Shown here: positions 1-7,088 of the stretch, one piece after another
Layout: each line of letters starts with the position of its first letter
Position numbering within the stretch: the stretch's first letter is position 1
DNA from: Pseudomonas poae
GTDB lineage: Bacteria; Pseudomonadota; Gammaproteobacteria; Pseudomonadales; Pseudomonadaceae
Assembly: GCF_001439785.1 (NCBI RefSeq)
Contig: NZ_JYLI01000025.1
Span: 1-64,000, forward strand
Length of the DNA: 64,000 bases
Direction of reading: 5' to 3'
Translations under genes and position numbers: made by a program
Notes under the pieces: generated by a model
Databases searched by the model: none
Told to the model about the DNA's origin: nothing
What the model saw: only the letters and a program-made list of their open reading frames with translations

Positions 1-19
1 CGCGAACCATGGCCAGTTT

Positions 20-865
20 TTGCTCCGGGCTCCAGCGGCGCCGCCGCTCCTGGCCCAAAAGCTCCCCACTCTTGTCGTTGCTATTAGTCATAAACATAAC
101 CGTTTGCCTATCCCTTATCGTAAGGGGGAAACGGTGTCCTGTCTTTCATGGGGCTCGTTCAAAAACCTCCTACCACAGCTGATTGCAGATACGGTTGCAG
201 AACTACCGCACCATCAACGGCATCTAGTCACCGAAGCTCAGGTTGAGGCGGTAGTGCGTGCGCAAATGGTCTCAAGGGACGTTGGTTTCGTCAGTACCAT
301 CAAGAGGCTAATGCCTGATCTACACGCGCGCTTCAACAGTGAGATGGAAAAACGAATCGGCATCCTTTGTTTAACGGAGGCACCTGACGATCTCTTGATG
401 TGGGCACATTACGCTTGCTCTCATGAAGGGTTCGCAATCGAATTTGATCCAGAAGCGCTCTTCTTCCACCAGCGACGCACCAAAAAAGATGAGCTCAGAC
501 ACCTGAGGCCTGTCCATTACTCGAACATCCGGCCATCACTTACATTTGATAAGGCAGACATGAAAGCCTTGCTCACGAAAAGTGAACACTGGGCATACGA
601 GCGAGAGTGGCGAATGATGGTTGACTTGAGCGACGCATCTACAGTTTTGAATTTCGGCGGAAAAAGCTTCCATCTATTCGCTTTCCCAACCTCTAGCATC
701 AAATCTGTAATCCTTGGTTCAAGGATGCCAAAAGAAACAAGGCAGGAGATTTTAAGCCTGATCCGTGGAAGTGCTGACCTTGAGCACATCACTTGCTACC
801 AGGCTTCGATTGATGAAAATTTTTTCAGAGTTAACATCAATCCCGCAGAAGGTCCGGTTCAGTGA
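20..865 (+). CDS. DUF2971 domain protein, probably 5'-incomplete
   Basis: The C-terminal two thirds matches DUF2971: 'ILCLTEAPDDLLMWAHYA' followed by 'HEGFAIEFD' and, later, 'YEREWRMM' are the family's conserved blocks. DUF2971 proteins have no settled biochemical role and are common in mobile and defence-associated DNA. The usual N-terminal block with an FNDPFD-type motif is missing. The frame stays open to the left edge of the window, the first in-frame start is a TTG with no convincing ribosome-binding site, and the first ~40 residues look unlike the family. The true start may lie outside the window, or the gene is truncated or frameshifted at its 5' end. It lies directly before a tRNA-end-like sequence, which fits cargo at the edge of an integrated element. 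Confidence 0.6.
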   Translation: MLRAPAAPPLLAQKLPTLVVAISHKHNRLPIPYRKGETVSCLSWGSFKNLLPQLIADTVAELPHHQRHLVTEAQVEAVVRAQMVSRDVGFVSTIKRLMPDLHARFNSEMEKRIGILCLTEAPDDLLMWAHYACSHEGFAIEFDPEALFFHQRRTKKDELRHLRPVHYSNIRPSLTFDKADMKALLTKSEHWAYEREWRMMVDLSDASTVLNFGGKSFHLFAFPTSSIKSVILGSRMPKETRQEILSLIRGSADLEHITCYQASIDENFFRVNINPAEGPVQ

Positions 866-938
866 CAAGCGTTGTGTATCCCTAGCTGTATCCCTAACTG
901 GATAATCTGCCTACAAGCAGCGTTTTATATGGAACGCA

Positions 939-958
939 CGAGTCTCCCTCGGGCACCA
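939..958 (+). other. tRNA 3'-end-like sequence, candidate attachment-site remnant
   Basis: The sequence CGAGTCTCCCTCGGGCACCA reads like the T-loop/T-stem, acceptor strand (CTCGGGC), discriminator A and CCA of a tRNA, most like a bacterial tRNA-Leu. There is no tRNA body upstream, and the T-arm is about one base short of canonical spacing. A rho-independent terminator follows at once. This arrangement (3' tRNA fragment plus the tRNA's old terminator) is what a tRNA-targeting integrative element leaves at its distal end. It is an inference: the matching intact tRNA and integrase are not in this window. Confidence 0.4.
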
Positions 959-962
959 TCTT

Positions 963-996
963 AAAAAAAGACCTTGAAATTCAAGGTCTTTTTTTT
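963..996 (+). terminator. rho-independent terminator
   Basis: An inverted repeat AGACCTTG/CAAGGTCT with a short AAATT loop, preceded by an A-run and followed by eight or more T. It serves the + strand, directly after the tRNA-like fragment. The flanking A and T runs allow function in either direction, so it may also end transcription of the lysine-rich gene on the minus strand. Confidence 0.8.
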
Positions 997-1041
997 CGTC
1001 TGCAGGAAAGTGAATGGTCAGGCCTTAAAACCTGCCAGCTG

Positions 1042-1281
1042 TCACTTTTTCTTCTTGGCAGGCTTTTCCGCCTTCTCTGCCTTCTTGGCCTTTTCCGGCT
1101 TGCTATCCGCCTTCTTCACAGCTTTCTTCGGCTCAGCATCTTTTTTCTTGTCTTTCTTCTCGGAAGATTTCGAAAGGGTCGCGGCCGCTGCTGATTTTTT
1201 TGCCGGTGATGACTTCTTGTCTTTCAATTCCTTACTGGCTTTCGAAGACTCGCCTTTGCTTTTCTTCTCGTCTTTAGCCAC
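1042..1281 (-). CDS. lysine/alanine-rich small basic protein
   Basis: 79 residues, almost entirely K, A, S, E, D and P, ending in KPAKKKK, with no cysteine or aromatic residue and no predicted fold. Composition resembles histone-H1-like or AlgP-type tails, so nucleic-acid binding is plausible but unproven. I chose the GTG at 1281 (MAKDEKKSKG...) because GAGAGGTGG lies five bases upstream; another in-frame GTG at 1290 would add three residues but would overlap that ribosome-binding sequence. The antisense phenylalanine-rich frame over the same bases is a shadow of the lysine codons. Confidence 0.65.
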   Translation of the reverse strand: MAKDEKKSKGESSKASKELKDKKSSPAKKSAAAATLSKSSEKKDKKKDAEPKKAVKKADSKPEKAKKAEKAEKPAKKKK

Positions 1282-1457
1282 GTTGACCACCTCTCGAAGG
1301 ATGCCGGTATTGGCACGCCGCCTGGGGAATTATCCACAGGCTAATCATTAGGCGAGCGTGCCCAAAAGCGGTTCCATTTTTTTGCTGCCGAGAGGGGTGG
1401 AACCCGATCGCCCCTGCAGAGCGGTGGGTGAGAGTGTCTCAACAGGGTAATCTCGGC

Positions 1458-2354
1458 TCAGACCAGCTCGCGCGCTGGCTCTTGTGCGGCAAACAACGCA
1501 TCAAGCGTGTTTAGAAACACGTCATGGCTCAAGATCCCCGTGGCAATCGTCGACAGCACCACTTTGCCGCTCTCGTCCTTGATCACCACATTTTCAGTCC
1601 AGGCATTGAGGTCGACGGTACGCAACGATGCCATCGACACGTTCTCGCCCTTGTAGTGTAAAAACGTACGGCTGACGAGAATCGGCGAGGTGGTGATTTT
1701 CAGAAAATTGCCGCTCACTCGCTTGCCCCAGACCTGTCCTGAATTGATGCAGTTGAACGTCACCGACCCGCCCGCCTCCAGCGTCGCGACCACTGCCGGC
1801 ATGCGCGCGAGTACGTGACGCTCACGTACCAGTTGCTGGAATTGGTAAAAGCCCTTGAGGCCTTCGATCACGCGGTGAAACGGCTCGGACGCATTACGGC
1901 GATAGGCCAGATTGGTGATCATGCCGGTCATCGCGGTTTGCCCGGAGCCGAACAGGTACAGGTCTTCGATATCGGCAAATGCGGTTTAGTGGCGCTGATC
2001 GTTGACGATACGCTCGATGCCCAGCTCGAACACGTTGTAGACCGGTGCGCGCAGTCTCTTGTGCCAGGCGTAGGCCGCAAACACGCCCAATGCGATCACC
2101 GCGAGCAAGGCGCTGGTGGCGTAGATCAGCGTCTGTGGGCTGCTGAAGCTGAATGACAGGCCGCGGGAAGTCTCGCCGGCTAAGGGGCCTTCACTGCCTG
2201 CGGGCAAAATGGTTCCCAGGTACAGCACAAACACGGCGAGGCCCAACAGCACGACGCCAAAGATCAAACTGAACATCAGAAAGCCTTTGCCGTGACGGAA
2301 GCTGGCAATCAGTTCGCCGGTGGCCGAAGGTGCCTGGGTGGGAGATGGCTGCAT
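1458..2354 (-). pseudogene. membrane protein (DUF6585-like) split by an in-frame TAA
   Basis: Two open stretches lie in the same frame and are separated only by TAA at 1986-1988. The upstream part (2354-1989) has two hydrophobic segments (residues ~26-50 and ~77-97) and ends 'VFELGIERIVNDQRH'. Without the stop the reading continues 'TAFADIEDLYLFGSGQTAM' into a soluble PH-like domain ending at 1458. The whole would be ~298 residues with the topology and 'ELGI...' block of DUF6585-type proteins. CAA (Gln) to TAA is the simplest lesion. Alternatives are a separately translated C-terminal half from the ATG at 1931, natural readthrough, or a sequencing error. Confidence 0.7.
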
Positions 2355-2590
2355 GGTAGTTGCGTCCTTTTCATGAAGGAGAGGCGCCGCTGTTAAGGCA
2401 GCGCGAGTTAGCTCCGCACTCTGGGTCTCCGAGAACCGGATGCATGGCGAGTTGGAGCATGGCTAATTAGTATTGTTCCTTGGATTGCCCTTTGCGGGCG
2501 CGCGAGCCCCGTTGTACGGCGCCTGGGTCTTTTTTTTCAGACACAGAACAGTGATCATCGCCCTCCTCCCAATGAACCAGGACCCAAACC

Positions 2591-2920
2591 ATGGAATTGA
2601 CGCTGGAAGCGGTTGCGCTCTTTGCACTTAAGCTTGTGCACGAGACAGACGGCGGCAGCCCGGTTTTGCGGGATGATCTGGTGATGGATGGGTATGAGCG
2701 GGAGGTGTTTGGATTACTCGTACGCAAGGGCGATCTCGCTACAACTCAGCAAAAAATCAGCGAGTGCATCGCGCTGGCCCTGGTGGCACTGGGCGGCCCG
2801 AACACGGTAATGGGCCGTGAACTGCAACGGCTGGCGACGGACGTGCGCCAGGCGCCTACGTTTGAAGCACTCACGGCCCCGCTCGACGCGCTCAAGCAGT
2901 ACCTGAAAGCAATCCTGTGA
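2591..2920 (+). CDS. hypothetical protein, 109 aa
   Basis: A small, mostly helical, soluble protein starting MELTLEAVALFALKLV and ending in an amphipathic helix. There is no signal peptide, membrane segment or motif that I recognise. An AGGA sequence eight bases before the ATG supports the start. It is convergent with the LysE-type gene, whose stop is only 9 bases away. Codon use is ordinary for the genome, and the frame looks real. Function unknown. Confidence 0.6.
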   Translation: MELTLEAVALFALKLVHETDGGSPVLRDDLVMDGYEREVFGLLVRKGDLATTQQKISECIALALVALGGPNTVMGRELQRLATDVRQAPTFEALTAPLDALKQYLKAIL

Positions 2921-2929
2921 GGTGGTCGC

Positions 2930-3565
2930 TTACCGCCGCCCCTCCACCACCATCCGCACCGCCAACCCCATCAACACCGACCCCATCACCCAGCGTTGCA
3001 CCATCTGCCAGCGCGGCCGAGTGACAAAGAACACCGCAATCGAACCTGCCATGCAGGCGATCACTGCGTTGACGCTCACGCTGATGAAAATCTGTGTGAA
3101 GCCCAGCACCAGGGACTGCGCAAGCACGCTGCCATGACCGTTCGGGTCGATGAACTGAGGCAGCAACGACAGGTACATCACCGCCACTTTGGGATTGAGC
3201 AGGTTGGTGACCAGGCCCATGGTGAACAACTTGCGCGGGCTGTCCTTGGGCAGGTCGCGCACTTGGAAAGGTGACCGTCCGCCCGGCCTGATCGCCTGCC
3301 ACGCGAGGTAGGCCAGATACAGCGCGCCACCAAGGCGCAACGCGTCGTAGGCAAAGGGAACGGCCATGAGCAACGCCGTGATCCCCAGCGCCGCGCACAG
3401 CATGTACACGACAAAACCCAATGCAACGCCGCTCAGGGAAATCAGCCCGGCCATGCGCCCCTGGCAGATCGAGCGGGAAATGAGGTAAATCATGTTCGGC
3501 CCGGGCGTCAGCACCATGCCGAGTGAGATCAGGCCGTAGGCAAGCAAGCTGGACATATCGGGCAT
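2930..3565 (-). CDS. LysE/RhtB family translocator
   Basis: 211 residues, with five or six hydrophobic segments. The N-terminal 'GMVLTPGPNMIYLISRS' is the LysE/RhtB signature (TPGPN). The family exports amino acids or related small metabolites across the inner membrane in exchange for protons; the substrate cannot be told from sequence. I chose the ATG at 3565 (MPDMSSLLAYG) because AGGAGCC lies just upstream; the frame extends further 5' but that extension is polar and not family-like. It diverges from the PH-domain gene, so the promoters of both probably lie in the ~150 bp between them. Confidence 0.88.
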   Translation of the reverse strand: MPDMSSLLAYGLISLGMVLTPGPNMIYLISRSICQGRMAGLISLSGVALGFVVYMLCAALGITALLMAVPFAYDALRLGGALYLAYLAWQAIRPGGRSPFQVRDLPKDSPRKLFTMGLVTNLLNPKVAVMYLSLLPQFIDPNGHGSVLAQSLVLGFTQIFISVSVNAVIACMAGSIAVFFVTRPRWQMVQRWVMGSVLMGLAVRMVVEGRR

Positions 3566-3719
3566 TGTTTGGCTCCTGGATTTTTGTTCTGCCGGCGTGG
3601 AATCCTTCGACAGGGCCGCCATGGTAGAGCGTACAAATCCCGCGCGTCAGATACAGATCCACAAGCAAAACGCCATACACCGGCACCCGTTTGAAACACC
3701 ACCCACCCAGGACAGGCAG

Positions 3720-4091
3720 ATGATCGACTTCAACAACAAAGGTTTCTTCAAGCTCAAGCAAAACAACGAATACGCCGAACGCGTATCGGCGCTGCTGCTG
3801 GACGGCGAAGAAGTGGTCGACGCCTACAAGGCCATGCGCGACGGCGTGGTCTTCACCACCCAGCGCATCATTGCGGTGAACGTGCAGGGGATTACCGGCA
3901 GCAAGAAGGACTTCACCTCGCTGCCGTACAAAAACATTGTGGCGTACTCCGTAGAAACCTCCGGCACCTTCGATCTGGACTCGGAGCTGGAAATCTACTT
4001 TTCGTCGCTGGGCAAAGTGAAATTCGAATTCACCGGCAAGACGTCGATTGTGGAAATCTCACGGTTGATTTCCAGGCACTTGCTCGGCTGA
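3720..4091 (+). CDS. PH domain-containing protein (bPH_2 type)
   Basis: 123 residues beginning MIDFNNKGFFKLKQNNEYAE. The core 'MRDGVVFTTQRIIAVNVQG', then 'SLPYKNIVAYSVETSGTFDLD' and 'LEIYFSSLGKVKFEF', is the bacterial PH-like fold (YvbH/DUF1696 group). It is small and soluble, with no membrane segment. These proteins assemble into ring-like oligomers in solved homologues, but their role is unclear. I start it at 3720 rather than at the upstream ATG at 3597, since the intervening residues are low-complexity and unlike the family. A REP-like repeat follows 60 bp downstream. Confidence 0.85.
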   Translation: MIDFNNKGFFKLKQNNEYAERVSALLLDGEEVVDAYKAMRDGVVFTTQRIIAVNVQGITGSKKDFTSLPYKNIVAYSVETSGTFDLDSELEIYFSSLGKVKFEFTGKTSIVEISRLISRHLLG

Positions 4092-4150
4092 TCAGCAGGC
4101 TGTATCTGCACAACGTCGATCGAACGCTTGCCCCCCACAGACAGGGATTT

Positions 4151-4285
4151 TGTGGCGAGCAGGCTTGTCCTGCGTTGGGCTGCGCAGCAGCCCCAAAACC
4201 AGGCGCTGAGCCGTATCAGGTACACCGCGTTTTGCTGGATTAGGGGCGCTTCGCACCCCAACGCGGGGCAAGCCCGCTCGCCACA
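4151..4285 (+). repeat. REP-doublet (REPIN-like) repeat, copy 1
   Basis: Begins TGTGGCGAGCAGGCTTGTCC and ends CAAGCCCGCTCGCCACA, so the two ends are imperfect inverted copies. The centre holds two further hairpins, GGGCTGCGCAGCAGCCC and GGGGCGCTTCGCACCCC. Near-identical copies occur at about 17.3, 28.6 and 38.1 kb, two of them in opposite orientation. This is the layout of paired REP sequences of fluorescent pseudomonads, and the ends resemble a published P. fluorescens SBW25 REP class. Confidence 0.9.
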
Positions 4286-4389
4286 GAAGCATTCGGCGGT
4301 GATGGAAAAGGCACCGACTGGGCATCAGTCCACTTTTCCCACGCCCAGCAGCGAACAAAGACGATATTCGCCTCTTTGCCTACCTCGTA

Positions 4390-4419
4390 GGCTCACTCCC
4401 TCGCACAAGGAAGTGAGCC
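4390..4419 (+). promoter_or_regulatory. hairpin over the bacteriocin ribosome-binding site
   Basis: GGCTCACT (4390-4397) pairs exactly with AGTGAGCC (4412-4419), four bases before the ATG at 4424. The candidate Shine-Dalgarno AAGGAAG sits in the loop and 3' arm. In the mRNA this could limit translation of the toxin. There is no T-run, so it is not a terminator. Confidence 0.45.
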
Positions 4420-4423
4420 CTTC

Positions 4424-5596
4424 ATGTCAGAGCGCTTTTACCCACCCACCGAAGAAGATTTACGCAAGCGACGGATCCTGACCCCGCAGCCATCGCGTGT
4501 GCCGTATTCGCCGTCTTTTGATTTTTTCGAGCCATCGCCTGCTCCAATACCCGAGCCAGCCAAACCTCAAGGCTGCGTTTTCATCAAGCCTTGCCAACTG
4601 CCTGACGGCGTCACTCATTACTTCAACCCGGCCGGGTATGTGCCGTTGGAGCTGATCAGGGAGTACGGCCATTTAAGCCTGCTGGGTGGACGTGAGGTGG
4701 ACAGCCGAGGCGCAGTCGCCTTGCGCAAAATCAGCGGCAGCACATTGCCCGCAGGCTTGGGGCAGCTGGCATTGCGTTCAGCTGTTTGGGAGTCGGCGGC
4801 CACTGCCGTAGGGTCCGTCGCCGGAGGCCTGCTGACGGGGTTGGTGGCGCTGGCTTGGCCTTCGGCGCTGGGTGATAGCGCGCTGTACAGCGAGGAGCAG
4901 TTGCGTTCGATGCAACGAGCGCGTTCGCAGATGCGGTTGCATATCGAGCAACGTGAGGACGGCACGCTCAAAGGGTATGGGTTTTACACGGGCAATCATG
5001 CCGCGTGGCAGATGATTGATGTGGTGCAGTTTCAAAGCCGTGGCGATCAGTTTGTGGCGGATTTGGGTGAGGGCGTGGAGCTGATCTGGACGCCTGCGGT
5101 TGATCCCAGTGACACGTTAGGTATTCCGGCATTGGAAGCTGCGCCGCAGGCGCCGGTGATCTGGATTTATCCGCCGACGGAGAAGGCCGCACAGATTCTG
5201 GTGAACCCGATTTATCCACCGCAGTATCGGGATTTTATTCTGGTGTTCCCGGTGGAATCGGGGGTTCGGCCGCTGTATGTGGTGGTGAGTGTTCGGGCAG
5301 GGGATCACAAGTACCACAAGGCGCCTAACACTGAACAAATAACTGGCTTTGAAAACTTGATAAAAGCAAAACCCATGACTCCCAGGCAGGGAGGTGCCGG
5401 GCTGAGAGAGCGCTGGGTTGAGGAAAAGGGTCGGAGGATCTATGAGTGGGACTCACAGCATGGAGAGTTGGAAGTTTATCTAGCCAGTGATGGAAGCCAT
5501 ATAGGTGCGTTCAGCCACCTAACGGGTGAGCAACTAAAAGGGCCGAAAAAAAAAACGAAATATCAAAAAATACCTGTGAGGGCAACATGGGACTAA
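4424..5596 (+). CDS. pyocin-S domain / colicin E3-type ribosomal RNase toxin
   Basis: 390 residues. Residues ~1-60 are Pro-rich, ~120-150 hydrophobic (AVWESAATAVGSVAGGLLTG), ~160-295 a Pyocin_S translocation-type domain, then the linker 'NTEQITGFENLIKAKP' typical of S-pyocins. The last ~65 residues match the cytotoxic domain of colicin E3/cloacin DF13 ('GRRIYEWDSQHGELE', 'ASDGSH', 'GEQLKGP'), which cuts 16S rRNA in the decoding site. The catalytic Asp, His and Glu of the WDSQHGELE segment are present; the Arg near the E3 C-terminus (R545) aligns with a non-Arg residue in a Lys-rich tail. At 390 aa it is shorter than classical colicins or pyocins and has no obvious receptor-binding domain. The immunity gene overlaps its 3' end. 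Confidence 0.9.
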   Translation: MSERFYPPTEEDLRKRRILTPQPSRVPYSPSFDFFEPSPAPIPEPAKPQGCVFIKPCQLPDGVTHYFNPAGYVPLELIREYGHLSLLGGREVDSRGAVALRKISGSTLPAGLGQLALRSAVWESAATAVGSVAGGLLTGLVALAWPSALGDSALYSEEQLRSMQRARSQMRLHIEQREDGTLKGYGFYTGNHAAWQMIDVVQFQSRGDQFVADLGEGVELIWTPAVDPSDTLGIPALEAAPQAPVIWIYPPTEKAAQILVNPIYPPQYRDFILVFPVESGVRPLYVVVSVRAGDHKYHKAPNTEQITGFENLIKAKPMTPRQGGAGLRERWVEEKGRRIYEWDSQHGELEVYLASDGSHIGAFSHLTGEQLKGPKKKTKYQKIPVRATWD

Positions 5597-5844
5597 AAGT
5601 GAGATTGGAATGGTTCGACAGAACCACAGAGCGGCTGTGCGGAATGGAGGACTCAGCGGATTTAGGAGACGACTATTCAGTAATTTCCGAGCTTGGGCTG
5701 TCGGTGAGAGAGGATATCAATAACGGCATGTTTGAGCTGCGTCCGGAGTGGCTGTCACTGATACAGACACGCTTCTCTCATGAAATTGCTCTTTCAGAAA
5801 ACGACTACTTCATCGCGTTTGATTACGAAAACGCAAACGAATAA
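5587..5844 (+). CDS. colicin E3-type immunity protein (Im3-like)
   Basis: 85 residues, the same size as colicin E3 immunity protein and clearly homologous: MGLKVRLEWFDRTTE, then DLGDDYSVISELGLSV, NNGMFELRPEWLSLIQ and a final 'NDYFIAFDYENAN'. Im3 proteins are acidic and bind the cytotoxic domain, blocking its access to the ribosome. The ATG overlaps the last ten bases of the toxin gene in another frame, so the two are probably translationally coupled. The gene is visibly richer in AT than its neighbours, as is common for colicin immunity genes and consistent with transfer. Confidence 0.93.
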   Translation: MGLKVRLEWFDRTTERLCGMEDSADLGDDYSVISELGLSVREDINNGMFELRPEWLSLIQTRFSHEIALSENDYFIAFDYENANE

Positions 5845-5868
5845 CGCAGACTTAGAGAATTCAGCCTC

Positions 5869-6492
5869 ATGCGCAGACTGTCACTGACAAACAAAAAACT
5901 CCGCAATATCCCCAGGCACCTCAGAGCCCTTACCCGGTGGGCAAATAGCTTCGAAGGCTGCTTTTACGAAGAGTTACCGCCGCAACCCGACTACATAAAC
6001 ATAAAAATTCCGGTTATCGAAAATCTTGTTGAAGGTGAGCAAACCACACCGGAAATTCTGGCGCATTGTGCTCAACAGTTGATCAAGGTTGCAGGTCACT
6101 TGCTTGAAGCACGATCAGGCGATGACCCTGAGTGCTGGGTCGTCGCCTGCATCATGGTCCCAGACACGTTCTCAAGCCGAGTCTGTGTCTACACCGACAA
6201 AGCCCGCTATCTCGGCCACACTCAACCCTTCGACTACGAGTACTTCCGTCAAACCCGCATTACCGGCCGAAGCCTCGTCAGCGAATGGGGCTTGACCCTG
6301 CCGCCGGGCCTCCACGAAGTTGGTTTTTACTTCACTCATGAGGATGAAGAGGGAAACACCTTTGAATCTGAACATTGGTACTTCGGCGAAGTCAGCACAA
6401 CCGATGAAGCCTCTGGTGGAGAGCGCTGGAAGTATCAAACCTTTAAATCCTTCCAAGCGCAGCATCCGCATTTGTTCGGTCCGTCCAACTAA
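5869..6492 (+). CDS. DUF3916 domain-containing protein
   Basis: 207 residues with the DUF3916 opening 'RRLSLTNKKLRNIPRHLRAL' followed by 'WANSFEG'. It is soluble, with no signal or membrane segment. The function of DUF3916 is not established, though members are often seen near polymorphic-toxin and immunity genes. It starts 24 bp after the immunity gene and is probably co-transcribed with it, so an accessory immunity or orphan-immunity role is plausible inference. Its stop overlaps, tail to tail, the end of the broken kinase on the other strand. Confidence 0.75.
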   Translation: MRRLSLTNKKLRNIPRHLRALTRWANSFEGCFYEELPPQPDYINIKIPVIENLVEGEQTTPEILAHCAQQLIKVAGHLLEARSGDDPECWVVACIMVPDTFSSRVCVYTDKARYLGHTQPFDYEYFRQTRITGRSLVSEWGLTLPPGLHEVGFYFTHEDEEGNTFESEHWYFGEVSTTDEASGGERWKYQTFKSFQAQHPHLFGPSN

Positions 6493-7070
6493 CTTGCCTT
6501 AACCTCACCCCGCGCCACCTCAATCAACACCCGATTCGCCGGCTCCGAAATATCAAACACCAACCGCGCGCACAAGCTGCCCTGCTCCCGGTTGTGCAAC
6601 GCCAGGCGGCAGCCGATTTTGCTGGCGATCATTTCCACTATCGCCAACCCGAGCCCGGCACCATTGGCATTGCCACGGCTGTAAAAGCGTTCGGACAGGC
6701 GCTCTATTTCGGCTTCTTCAATGCCCGGCCCTGGTCTTGTACGCTCAGGCAGTGGGTACCTATCACCACTTTTACTTCGCTTCCCGGCGGGGAAAAGTTG
6801 AGGGCGTTGGTCACCAGGTGCTGCAGGGCAATGGCCAGCGCTATCGGTTCGGTTTCTACCCAGCAATCCTCGTTGTCTTCCAGCACCAGTTCCTCACCCT
6901 TTTCCATCGCCAACGGCGCCAGCTCAGCCAGCTCTTCGCGTACCAGCTCGGTGAGTTGCACTCGGTGGCAAACCGGGTTGAGTTTCAACGCTTGCAGGCG
7001 CTCACGTGTGGGCTGCATGAAAGCGCGCGGTTGATGCTGTTCAGAAATGTACGCGAACAACCTTAAGCGA
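6489..7070 (-). pseudogene. sensor histidine kinase remnant, frameshifted and N-terminally deleted
   Basis: Only the catalytic end of a QseC/TctE-like kinase remains. One frame gives 'VQLTELVREELAELAPLAME', then 'LQHLVTNALNFSPPGSEV' (N box) and 'LSVQDQG'. The G1 box is completed only in another frame ('PGIEEAEIERLSERFYSRG', then 'GAGLGLAIVEMIAS'). A single missing base near 6730 (GACCAGGGCCGGGC where GGCCCGGGC is expected) accounts for the shift. Sensor, membrane and HisKA parts are absent; coding similarity fades at about 7070, right where the next gene ends. It is non-functional, probably damaged when the neighbouring gene was acquired. Confidence 0.85.
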
Positions 7071-7088
7071 CCATCGACGCCAACGTCC

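Noticed and set aside
1986..1988. Selenocysteine or pyrrolysine recoding at the in-frame stop
   Set aside because: The codon is TAA, which is not used for either residue, and no recoding element is visible.
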